From: Candidatus Altimarinota bacterium
Lineage (GTDB): Bacteria > Patescibacteriota > Gracilibacteria > CAIRYL01
Assembly (NCBI GenBank): GCA_027053135.1
Contig: JALUEA010000096.1
Span: 2,572 to 8,904 of the forward strand
Direction of reading: 5' to 3'
Length of the DNA: 6,333 nt
The notes under the pieces are model-generated. The model was given only the letters and a program-made list of their open reading frames with translations. It was not told the origin of the DNA and did no database searches. Shown here piece by piece: positions 1 through 6,333 of this stretch; position 1 is the first letter of the stretch; each line of letters begins with the position of its first letter. The position numbers were made by a program, and so were the translations under genes.

Positions 1-127
1 AAAGAGCATTCGTTCGAATAAAACAAGCATTAGGTATGGATACTCAGGATGTTGAACCATATACATTTAATAATGAACGAGAAAATACATATCAGAGAAC
101 ACTTACTGAATTACAACAAAAATTCCC
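1..127 (+). repeat. Direct repeat copy 1 (127 bp, perfect)
   Basis: This is identical base for base to positions 364-490, an offset of 363 bases (121 codons), so both copies are read in the same frame. Its left limit is the window edge, so the true repeat may be longer. At position 128 the copies diverge abruptly. Perfect identity at silent sites points to recent duplication or gene conversion rather than protein-level selection. Confidence 0.97.
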
Positions 128-626
128 AAAAGTGAAGATTACTTTAAGTGGAAATTTCACTAACGGATCTCGTAAAATTCTTGTGAATGGGAAAGAAGTA
201 GGACTCTCTCTTTTATTCCCTAGTCGTGAAAAAAATATTCCTCCTAGTATCTTATTCAATAATCCTATTCCTCTTCAAGATAGAAAAAAATATCCTTCTA
301 CTCCTTTTTCTTGGGACTCTGTTGAAGGTTTTATAAACACTCTCAACGACACAGAGGTAAATCAAAGAGCATTCGTTCGAATAAAACAAGCATTAGGTAT
401 GGATACTCAGGATGTTGAACCATATACATTTAATAATGAACGAGAAAATACATATCAGAGAACACTTACTGAATTACAACAAAAATTCCCTGGTCACACC
501 ATTACATTATATGGAGATTATCTTAATGAATTTCGTGATGTCTACATCGATGGAAAAAAAAGCAATTTCCAAGTATTCTTTCCTCTAAATGAAACTATGC
601 TACCTATGATAAACTCTACAAATTAG
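3..626 (+). CDS. Tandem-repeat protein of unknown function, 5' end missing
   Basis: I do not recognise this protein. The frame is open to the left edge: the 11 codons before the first ATG (position 36) read RAFVRIKQALG, exactly as in the second repeat copy, so that ATG is internal and the gene starts outside the window. The visible part has a repeat unit of 121 residues (363 bases). Each unit has a helical-looking half (from RAFVRIKQALG to TELQQKFP) and a probably beta-rich half with a pattern like ITL.G...(N)..R...(V).GK.....FP. The helical half is identical between the copies, while the second half shares only about 12 of 41 residues. After copy 1 lies a Pro/aromatic linker and the segment ending NDTEVNQ; copy 2 ends the protein at a TAG. 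No membrane segment or cysteine is visible. The helical half faintly resembles peptidoglycan-binding repeats (Q.AL ... T...L...Q), which is speculative. It is probably cotranscribed with, or adjacent to, the next gene, 38 bases downstream. Confidence 0.8.
   Translation, partial: RAFVRIKQALGMDTQDVEPYTFNNERENTYQRTLTELQQKFPKVKITLSGNFTNGSRKILVNGKEVGLSLLFPSREKNIPPSILFNNPIPLQDRKKYPSTPFSWDSVEGFINTLNDTEVNQRAFVRIKQALGMDTQDVEPYTFNNERENTYQRTLTELQQKFPGHTITLYGDYLNEFRDVYIDGKKSNFQVFFPLNETMLPMINSTN
364..490 (+). repeat. Direct repeat copy 2 (127 bp, perfect)
   Basis: This is the second copy of the 127-base segment at 1-127. It encodes the segment running from RAFVRIKQALG through ELQQKFP of the second protein repeat. 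The identity stops at 490/491, after which the two units are only distantly related at protein level. Confidence 0.97.
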
Positions 627-634
627 CCTAGAAA

Positions 635-652
635 ATATAATAATTATTATAT
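635..652. repeat. 18-bp perfect AT-only palindrome
   Basis: Positions 635-652 read the same on both strands, centred on AATT at 642-645. It occupies the 38-base gap between the two rightward genes and overlaps a TATAAT at 650-655. It could be an operator-like site or simply a by-product of AT-rich promoter sequence. It has no GC and no T-run of the sort that makes a terminator. Confidence 0.5.
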
Positions 653-655
653 AAT
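636..655 (+). promoter_or_regulatory. Candidate -10 elements, possibly a leaderless promoter
   Basis: Two exact TATAAT hexamers lie at 636-641 and 650-655, just before the ATG at 665. From the second, transcription would start near 661-663, leaving almost no leader. No Shine-Dalgarno sequence precedes the ATG (the preceding bases are ACTCTCAAA), which suits leaderless translation. No good -35 hexamer is visible at the expected distance, and TATAAT arises often by chance in such AT-rich DNA, so this is a suggestion only. Confidence 0.3.
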
Positions 656-664
656 ACTCTCAAA

Positions 665-1720
665 ATGTTTCAAATATACACAGTATTCAAACAAAACAAT
701 ATATTTCATTTTTCTGAACACAGACTCCTCTTTAATGAAAGTTGTGGAAAAAACATTGCCTCACAACTCTCTTCTGAAAAGTGGGATCAAATATCTTTAT
801 CACAACAACTTGAAACAAAAAACATGTCTCATCAATGTAATACTCGATTACAAAATCTTTCAAAAAAAATTTCTACTATACCAGAAAAATATAAAACAAT
901 AACAAATAGTAAAGATGCAATTCTTGCATATGACGAAATTAAAAATGACTCTTCTCCACGAAATGACGGACTAAAAATTGCATTAATACAAACAGCATTA
1001 AAATTTTCCAATACGGGAAAATATCTCAGCAAAATAGGAAATACTATTACTGTTGATTCTTTTTGGGGACCACAAATGGATAATGCATGGAAAACATTTA
1101 AAAAAATCAATAATATCACCAAAAAAATAAACCTGAAAGATAACAAAGGAGAAGGATTTAATGGAATTATGAATGAAATTAAAAAAGCATTCATACGACA
1201 CTACGGTGAAAAATTTTTTACAGAACAACCTTCTCCTCAAACAAAAAAAGTTCCCCAAAAGAAAGAAAAGAAATCCAACACTAAAGATATAGAACCTCCC
1301 CACTTACCACAGCTCACACAACCAAGCCAAGTTCTTAATCATATAAAGAATCTTAATTTCAAAAAATATGTAGACCAACAAAACATAAAAAATATGCTCG
1401 GAAGCAAAGCCTTTAATTCAAATGGGCTCAATATTTCAAAACAGGATATAACATTTTCATCATCAGGAGAAATGTATATAAATATTTCGAATAAAAAGAG
1501 TATCCTTCATAAATATAATGGAAAACTAAAAATAAAAGTACTAAAAGTACAAAATACAACCAGTCCAATACAAATCTTTATTGTTCATAATGACACAGAA
1601 GTTGGTGGACCATATTTTAATTTTTCGGTTGTTTTAGATGGAGTTAAAATACAACAACTCCTCAAAAACATTCTTCCCAACAAAAATTCAAATGCAATAA
1701 AAGAAGCAAAAACAATCTAA
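665..1720 (+). CDS. Hypothetical protein with a possible peptidoglycan-binding-like region
   Basis: This 351-residue Lys/Asn-rich protein is not one I recognise. There is no signal peptide or membrane segment; the N-terminus is hydrophilic and aromatic. Residues about 40-100 look helical. Residues about 103-150 follow the outline of a degenerate peptidoglycan-binding repeat (PG_binding_1 type): an IQTAL helix, then VDSFWGPQ, then AWKTFKKINN, matching the family's LQ..L ... vDG.fG..T..A...fQ pattern. A Lys/Pro-rich linker (about 189-220) leads to a C-terminal part with several beta-prone strands (about 256-327). The ATG at 665 is taken because it is the first in frame after the previous stop and lies just after a TATAAT; there is no ribosome-binding site. 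It follows the repeat gene by 38 bases in the same direction and may form a pair with it. Its TAA lies 7 bases from the stop of the convergent RND gene. That it is a real gene is well supported by its length; the domain assignment is tentative. Confidence 0.75.
   Translation: MFQIYTVFKQNNIFHFSEHRLLFNESCGKNIASQLSSEKWDQISLSQQLETKNMSHQCNTRLQNLSKKISTIPEKYKTITNSKDAILAYDEIKNDSSPRNDGLKIALIQTALKFSNTGKYLSKIGNTITVDSFWGPQMDNAWKTFKKINNITKKINLKDNKGEGFNGIMNEIKKAFIRHYGEKFFTEQPSPQTKKVPQKKEKKSNTKDIEPPHLPQLTQPSQVLNHIKNLNFKKYVDQQNIKNMLGSKAFNSNGLNISKQDITFSSSGEMYINISNKKSILHKYNGKLKIKVLKVQNTTSPIQIFIVHNDTEVGGPYFNFSVVLDGVKIQQLLKNILPNKNSNAIKEAKTI
971..1114 (+). other. Possible degenerate peptidoglycan-binding repeat within the 665-1720 gene
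   Basis: Residues 103-150 contain LIQTAL, a short spacer, VDSFWGPQ and AWKTFKKIN. In PG_binding_1 domains the equivalent positions are a Q-x-x-L helix, a D-G-x-[FW]-G turn and a second helix with A...FQ. The turn here is D-S-F-W-G instead of D-G-x-F-G, and the final Gln is Lys. The resemblance is by eye only. Confidence 0.4.
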
Positions 1721-1727
1721 TAAAAAT

Positions 1728-4700
1728 CTATCGTTCCCATATTTCTTTTTGCGTTCTGTAATAGAGAATAGGAAAAATACCAAGAGTTAATATTGCAGAA
1801 AACGATAACCCAAACACAATCGACCATGCCAATCCTGACCAAACAGGATCTCCTGCAATTGTCAGAGACCCAAGAACTGTGGTCATTGAAGTAAGCAGAA
1901 TTGGTCGGAGCCGAGTCTTTCCCGTCTCAATAAGTGCATCTTTTATGCTATATCCTTTTGATCGTAATATTTCTAAATATTCTAAATAAATAATTGCATT
2001 ATTCACGACAATTCCCAGTAATGCAATAAATCCGATAAGGGCAGTAGCCGTTAAAAATGTTCCATTAAGAGCATCTAACACCGCAAATCCAGGTAAAATT
2101 CCTAAAAACGCTAAAGGGACAGTTGCCATAATCAATAAAGGAATCATAAATGATCGAAATTGCCCAACTAAAATAGCATATACTAACGCAAATGCAACAG
2201 ATAATGCAATCAACAAATCTCTAAAATTATCAAGTGTCATTTCAAATTCTCCACCCCACTCAAGGCGAACCATTTCCCCTGTTTGTTTATCTTTTAAATC
2301 TATACCATACAACGAAAAATTTTCAATAGAAATACGATCACTATATATATCATCGTACAGTGCAAACATAACATCTATCATAGCATACACGACACTTCTG
2401 CTTTCCATTTCTGCATATAATTCTGATTCTGCTCTATGATCGTTTTTTAATAAAACTTGTGCAGAATGTGTTTTTATTTCCTTTGTTACTGCAGATAATG
2501 GAACCATTTGTCCCAGTCTATTTTTTACTGCTATTTTTTGAATATCTCCTAATTGCTCTCGTTTTTCTTTTGGAATAGAAAACTCTATTACCGATTGCTC
2601 TGTTGCATGATCGGTAGAAAAACGAGAAATTATTGATGGAGTAACTGCTAAATCTAATGCTTTATAAATAGAATATGCAGAAACATTATTTAATTTCGCT
2701 TTTTTATAATCAACAACCAATGTTGATCGTGGATATAAATGTTGATGAGAAGAATCAATATCAACAACTCCATCTGTTGTATATAATATTTTTTCTACTA
2801 CTTTCCGAATATTCTCTCGTGCTTGTGTACTATTTGAAATAACACGAACAACAAGAGTAGAAAATACAGGAGGACCTGGAGGATCTTCTACGACTCGAAT
2901 TGTTGCATTCCCAGATACTCGAAATGGTGCAATTGTTGAACGAATTTCTTCTGCTTTCTCTTCAGAAGTTTTTTCTTTATCATCAGTAAAACTTACCAGT
3001 AAACTTGACTGATGCTCACCAGTTCGCCCAGAAAACCCTCGAAATAATCCATTAAAATCTACAATAGGAGAAGTACCGGTAAAAAGCATAATACTTTCAA
3101 TATCATCAAGTTTCGCAATAGCATTTTGAACCTGTAATGCAAGATCTTGTGTTGCATCACTACTTGATCCTTCCTGTTTATCTATTGTTACCCAGAGCGT
3201 TTTATTATCTGCCTTTGGAAGCATCTGAAAATGAACCAATTTCAAAGGAATAAAAATAAACACCCCAAACATAGCAAGAAATACTGTATATATAATCAAT
3301 TTTTGTTTTCTCGTACTTTCTAAAATATTTTTAATTTTTCTCCCATACCAATTTTGAAACTTTTCAAATCCTTGTTCTTTTGTATCAGAAGGCTTTTTTT
3401 GTATCGCATCAACAGATGGTAATTGTTCTCCTGAAGTGAGAATAACTTTTTCGGGTACGACATCTTTTTTCTTTTGTTTTTCATCACATTTGAAAAAAAA
3501 CTGCGATAAAAATGGAGTAATAATATATGCAACAAGCAATGAACAAACAAGAGCTGCAGGAACAAAAAAAGCAAGAGGTCCCATATATGCCCCCATCATT
3601 CCAGAAATTTGTGTAAGTGGTAAAAATACAATAACAGAAGTGAGTGTTGATAATAATAATCCAACTCCTACCTCTTGCACTGCATCAGCAATTTTTTGAA
3701 ATTTTGTTCGTCCGTCCTGCATTTGAATATTTCGATAAATATTCTCAACAACAACTGTTGCAGAATCCACTAATAATCCTAATGATAAAATAAGTGCAAA
3801 AAGTGTTACTTTATTTATTGTTTGCTCTCCCATTAACCCCACAAAAAACACCATAAAAAGTGAAAGTGGAATTGCTATAGCAACAAGTGATGCAGCTCGT
3901 CCTCCTAAAAAGACCATCAATACCAACATCACAATAACAATACTTTGTATTAGGTTTGTTCCTAATCCAAAAATTGCATCATTCGCAATTTTCGCAGTAT
4001 TTCGAATATTGGTAATAGTTATATCAGCATTTTCCTGTTTTTCCGAAAGTGCTTTTATTTTGTTAAATGCCCGATCCATCACATCAGATGTGTTTTCTCC
4101 TTTCCGTTTTGCAATAGAAATATACACTGCTTCTTGATTCCGAATATGATTTTGATGATACAGTTGCACATACGAAGTTTTTTCTGTATATGCTTCCATA
4201 ACAGTTGCAATATCTCCTAATGTAATTCCATTTCCAATAACAATATTTTTTGCTTCCTCTGCAGAACGAATATTTGTATCAACCTCTATTTCATGTAAAA
4301 ACTTATCCGTCCGTAAATTCCCTACAATAGCTCTTCCATTATTCATTTTTAAAGCAGTCGCAACTTCATCTAATGATAAATTCTGAGACTTTAATTTTTC
4401 AGGATCCACAATAATTTTTAATGCTTTCCGTTCCCCTCCAGTAACCATAACATTGGCAACACCCTCTATTTTTTGCAATTCTTTACTCATACGAATTGCT
4501 TTTTCTCTCAACACATTCTCCGAAAACACATTTGATGTTAATGCCCATACTCCAACAGCAACATCATCTGGAGAAATAGTTTTAATAAGTGGTGCGGAAA
4601 TATTCGGATTTTTTGCTAAATCTAAATTTTCATTTATTTTAGAAAATACTTTTACTTTCGATTTTTCTAAATCTTCTCCTACTAAAAATTCTACTCTCAC

Positions 4701-4979
4701 CACAGACAGCCCTCCCTCAAATGATTGAGAAGATATCGTATCTACTCCTTTTATCTCTGCAAGTTTTTCTTCAAGTTCATCAGTGACAAACTCTTGAACT
4801 TCTTCAGCAGTAGCTCCTGCAAATTGCGTTTGAATCATAAATGCAGGAAGTGTTACTTCTGGATTATACTGTTGCGGCATTCCAAAAAAACCAAATCCTC
4901 CAGAAACAATAATAAAAACAATTACAAGCCACGATAACGCTTTATTTTCCAAAAAAAACTTTACAATTGATCCAAACAT
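1728..4979 (-). CDS. RND-family efflux/export transporter permease (AcrB/SwrC-like)
   Basis: This is a full-length inner-membrane pump subunit of the resistance-nodulation-division superfamily (1083 residues; the family usually has 1000-1100), which uses proton flow to export substrates. The order is classical: TM1 about 15-35 with the following QQYNPEVTLPAF segment; a first extracytoplasmic porter loop about 36-335; TM2-TM6 about 341-490; a hydrophilic, Lys-rich cytoplasmic linker about 497-555; TM7 about 560-580; a second porter loop about 581-918 including an EDPPGPP motif; and TM8-TM12 about 921-1073. The TM4 motif reads GLLVDSATVVVEN, so the Asp pair of AcrB (D407/D408) is D405-S406 here. 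TM10 reads GIVVNNAII (N993, N994), replacing AcrB's Lys940, as in other NN-type RND pumps. No membrane-fusion adaptor or outer-membrane channel lies nearby, which would suit a cell with a single membrane. The start MFGSIVKFFLENKALSW is typical of the family; no Shine-Dalgarno is visible, and a terminator-like hairpin ends just upstream. The substrate cannot be told from sequence. The gene stops with TAG, 7 bases from the convergent gene. Confidence 0.95.
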   Translation of the reverse strand: MFGSIVKFFLENKALSWLVIVFIIVSGGFGFFGMPQQYNPEVTLPAFMIQTQFAGATAEEVQEFVTDELEEKLAEIKGVDTISSQSFEGGLSVVRVEFLVGEDLEKSKVKVFSKINENLDLAKNPNISAPLIKTISPDDVAVGVWALTSNVFSENVLREKAIRMSKELQKIEGVANVMVTGGERKALKIIVDPEKLKSQNLSLDEVATALKMNNGRAIVGNLRTDKFLHEIEVDTNIRSAEEAKNIVIGNGITLGDIATVMEAYTEKTSYVQLYHQNHIRNQEAVYISIAKRKGENTSDVMDRAFNKIKALSEKQENADITITNIRNTAKIANDAIFGLGTNLIQSIVIVMLVLMVFLGGRAASLVAIAIPLSLFMVFFVGLMGEQTINKVTLFALILSLGLLVDSATVVVENIYRNIQMQDGRTKFQKIADAVQEVGVGLLLSTLTSVIVFLPLTQISGMMGAYMGPLAFFVPAALVCSLLVAYIITPFLSQFFFKCDEKQKKKDVVPEKVILTSGEQLPSVDAIQKKPSDTKEQGFEKFQNWYGRKIKNILESTRKQKLIIYTVFLAMFGVFIFIPLKLVHFQMLPKADNKTLWVTIDKQEGSSSDATQDLALQVQNAIAKLDDIESIMLFTGTSPIVDFNGLFRGFSGRTGEHQSSLLVSFTDDKEKTSEEKAEEIRSTIAPFRVSGNATIRVVEDPPGPPVFSTLVVRVISNSTQARENIRKVVEKILYTTDGVVDIDSSHQHLYPRSTLVVDYKKAKLNNVSAYSIYKALDLAVTPSIISRFSTDHATEQSVIEFSIPKEKREQLGDIQKIAVKNRLGQMVPLSAVTKEIKTHSAQVLLKNDHRAESELYAEMESRSVVYAMIDVMFALYDDIYSDRISIENFSLYGIDLKDKQTGEMVRLEWGGEFEMTLDNFRDLLIALSVAFALVYAILVGQFRSFMIPLLIMATVPLAFLGILPGFAVLDALNGTFLTATALIGFIALLGIVVNNAIIYLEYLEILRSKGYSIKDALIETGKTRLRPILLTSMTTVLGSLTIAGDPVWSGLAWSIVFGLSFSAILTLGIFPILYYRTQKEIWER

Positions 4980-4984
4980 CGTAT

Positions 4985-5030
4985 AAAAAATAAAACATAC
5001 TAGAATACCTGCAGTATCTCATATGTTTTA
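4985..5030 (-). terminator. Intrinsic terminator-like hairpin after the VanW gene
   Basis: Read leftwards, AAAACATA (5029-5022) pairs with TATGTTTT (4999-4992). The stem continues inward through T-A, G-T, a mismatch, G-T and GATAC/GTATT-type pairing to a 5-base TGCAG loop (5013-5009), with one bulged base at 5000. It is followed by a T-rich tail, TTTTATTTTTT (4995-4985). The two G-U pairs form only in the leftward transcript; in the rightward one they would be A-C mismatches, which gives the hairpin a direction. It lies 22 bases after the VanW stop codon and ends 5 bases before the RND ATG. It may end VanW transcription or attenuate read-through into the transporter gene. Confidence 0.55.
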
Positions 5031-5051
5031 TATATATGTCTACAATTTCCT

Positions 5052-6332
5052 TTAATATAATTTTTGCCATTCTTGAAAAAAATCATTCACCCATTCACCT
5101 GCATTTCCATACTGAATAGACCGTTTCCACTTTGCCACTTGATTTCCCTTATACCGACTAAAATGATACCTCTTTAACACCACTTTTCTATCTCGTGTTC
5201 CATACAAAAATATCATTTGGTACGGATCTGAATCTACAACTTTTATAAGAATAGAATGGTCAGAATTATTTCGCAATAATAAATCGACATTTCCACCACT
5301 CCAATTTGATTTAAACATTGTTGCATCGAAACCGATACCACCATAATACGAAATAGATTTTGAGTGAGGCTGAAACTTCACTACTTCTAACCCTGCATTT
5401 TGCCATGACCGAAACATAGTTGTTACTGCCTGACACACTCCCCCACCCATTGCTGTTACATTTTTCCCATCTTTTATAATAATTCCATTTACATACCCAT
5501 TTTTATAATTAAACGGAGACAAAGCATTCACAATAGATAATGTTTCTCCTGGATGAATAATCTTTCCATCAAGTTTTGATGCTGCATTTCGCAAATTTTT
5601 TTTTCGACTTCTACTCGAATGTGGATATTTTGACAAACCGACACCTACTAATTCTTTAATTCCTAAAATATCTAAATCTGGATTATGAAGATATGTAATA
5701 TCATGATATATATTTTGTTGATTTCCTAATAATGTTCGCGTTTGTTTATCCCAATTCGCAATATTTAAAACACTATTAATTACTGACTGAGGAACCACTA
5801 CTCCATGAAAACTATGAACTCGTGCTTGTACTTCCTTTTTCTTTTTTTCTTTCATTTTCCTTTCTATTGCATCTTGTACTTGTTGCGAAAAATCTATAAA
5901 ACTACAATACCCTAACGCATTACTAAATGCTTTTTTTGGACTTTCAGAAAAATTTTGAAATTTCTCAAACGATATATTTTGCAAACACCATACAACATTA
6001 TCTATTTCTATAGGTTCTTCAAGAAGATTATTTTTCGCTTGTAAAATACGAGCTCTTTTTTTGAGTTTTTCAAAATATACCTCATATGTTTTTCGTGAAT
6101 ACGGTTTCTTTGAAGGCGTAACAGAAAAATGAGGAAGAGGCGTTACGGTTGGCATACTCGTGTGAGACGGAACAGCGGTATACGCTGATGGTGCTTTTAA
6201 AAAATCAGAATTTTTCTTTGTAATTTCTTTCCATTCTTCCTGAGTATAATTCATATCATCTAAACCATACTGATAAATAAAAGAATCTGGAATAAATACA
6301 GATGCCAGTAACACACCTCCTCCTACCACAGC
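5052..6332 (-). CDS. VanW-domain membrane-anchored protein, 5' end missing
   Basis: This is a VanW-family protein (named from vancomycin-resistance clusters; the biochemical role is unknown, probably at the cell wall). The visible part is 427 codons at most. The GTG at 6329 is the first possible start in view, but the frame stays open to the edge and the window begins inside a hydrophobic run (AVVGGGVLLASVFIP), so this is probably the end of an N-terminal membrane anchor and the true start lies outside. Numbering from that GTG: anchor to about 14; Thr/Pro/Ser-rich linker about 47-76; a charged, probably helical region about 80-175 with KMKEKKKKE; VanW domain about 226-365, with LDGKIIHPGETLSI, GGGVCQ (295-300), TTMFR, PHSKSISYY and GFDAT. 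The tail (366-425) is basic and aromatic and has no G5 domain. The family's usual CQvSTT is CQAVTT here. The stop is TAA, 72 bases before the RND start in the same direction, with a terminator-like hairpin between. Confidence 0.9.
   Translation of the reverse strand, partial: AVVGGGVLLASVFIPDSFIYQYGLDDMNYTQEEWKEITKKNSDFLKAPSAYTAVPSHTSMPTVTPLPHFSVTPSKKPYSRKTYEVYFEKLKKRARILQAKNNLLEEPIEIDNVVWCLQNISFEKFQNFSESPKKAFSNALGYCSFIDFSQQVQDAIERKMKEKKKKEVQARVHSFHGVVVPQSVINSVLNIANWDKQTRTLLGNQQNIYHDITYLHNPDLDILGIKELVGVGLSKYPHSSRSRKKNLRNAASKLDGKIIHPGETLSIVNALSPFNYKNGYVNGIIIKDGKNVTAMGGGVCQAVTTMFRSWQNAGLEVVKFQPHSKSISYYGGIGFDATMFKSNWSGGNVDLLLRNNSDHSILIKVVDSDPYQMIFLYGTRDRKVVLKRYHFSRYKGNQVAKWKRSIQYGNAGEWVNDFFQEWQKLY
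5235..5654 (-). other. VanW domain within the 5052-6332 gene
   Basis: Residues about 226-365 (counted from the GTG at 6329) carry the signature of the VanW domain: a KxxNLxNAAxKLDG segment, HPGETLS, the NGYVNGIII strand, the invariant-looking GGGVCQ with Cys299, a helix with NAGLEVV, PHS, and a YY..-GFDAT strand. An insertion-like WSGGN sits before the VDLLLRNNS strand that closes the domain. This wording is close to VanW proteins of Patescibacteria as I remember them. Confidence 0.88.
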
Positions 6333-6333
6333 G

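Noticed and set aside
36..38. ATG at 36 as the start of the repeat gene
   Set aside because: The codons before it match the second repeat copy in frame, and the same ATG is internal in that copy, so the real start is almost certainly upstream of the window.
128..205. IPT/TIG or Ig-like domain in the variable half of the repeat (G....V.I.GK..)
   Set aside because: The beta-hairpin pattern is suggestive but too short and generic to assign a family by eye.
1..490. Diversity-generating retroelement or CRISPR-like explanation of the direct repeats
   Set aside because: There are only two visible copies, both inside one coding frame with long coding DNA between; there is no reverse transcriptase, no adenine-specific substitution pattern in an otherwise identical copy, and no short regular spacers.
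832..1303. Two leftward open frames with hydrophobic, Phe/Ile-rich translations
   Set aside because: They lie antisense to the Lys/Asn-rich gene at 665-1720; AAA and AAT codons read backwards give Phe and Ile, so the hydrophobicity is a by-product. No domain is recognisable.
1702..1757. Inverted repeat AGAAGCAAAAA (1702-1712) against TTTTTGCGTTCT (1746-1757) across the convergent stops
   Set aside because: The loop is more than 30 bases, the stem has a bulge, and no T-run follows on the rightward strand, so it is too weak to call a bidirectional terminator.
3320..4937. Short open frames in other frames and on the opposite strand within the RND gene
   Set aside because: All lie inside a full-length, clearly conserved RND coding frame and show no recognisable motif.
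5013..5042. Leftward promoter for the RND gene (TAGACA / GATACT, 18-base spacer)
   Set aside because: The -10 matches only 4 of 6 and sits inside the hairpin; such matches are frequent in AT-rich DNA. It is mentioned only as one option in the hairpin finding.

Overview
This is an AT-rich stretch that looks like it comes from a small-genome bacterium of the Patescibacteria (CPR) type. The lineage is an inference with three supports. One is the base composition and Lys/Asn/Ile-rich proteins. Another is the wording of the VanW domain, with GGGVCQ followed by TTMFR, then an SYYGG-GFDAT stretch, which resembles the VanW proteins common in that group. The third is an RND-type permease with no adaptor or outer-membrane partner beside it. 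The standard genetic code fits: the four reading frames contain no in-frame TGA, and their glycines are GGN. All four visible stops are TAA or TAG.

Layout: two rightward genes (1-626 partial, 665-1720) meet two leftward genes (4979-1728, and 6332-5052 partial) tail to tail at about 1721-1727, with only 7 bases between the stop codons. The left pair are unfamiliar proteins. The first is built of 121-residue tandem repeats, and 127 bases of one unit are copied perfectly in the next. The second has a stretch resembling a degenerate peptidoglycan-binding repeat. The right pair are recognisable envelope genes: a 1083-residue RND-family inner-membrane transporter, and upstream of it a membrane-anchored VanW-domain protein. 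Both end genes run off the window.

The genes share a likely cell-envelope theme: possible wall binding, a VanW domain, and an efflux or export permease. No enzymatic pathway links them visibly. The most notable points are the mosaic repeat gene at the left edge, a terminator-like hairpin ending five bases before the RND start codon, a substituted proton-relay residue in the RND permease, and a probable leaderless promoter for the second gene. I found no RNA gene, CRISPR array, insertion sequence, or complete known defence system. I do not see convincing evidence of a new multi-gene system; the repeat gene is the best candidate for something undescribed.
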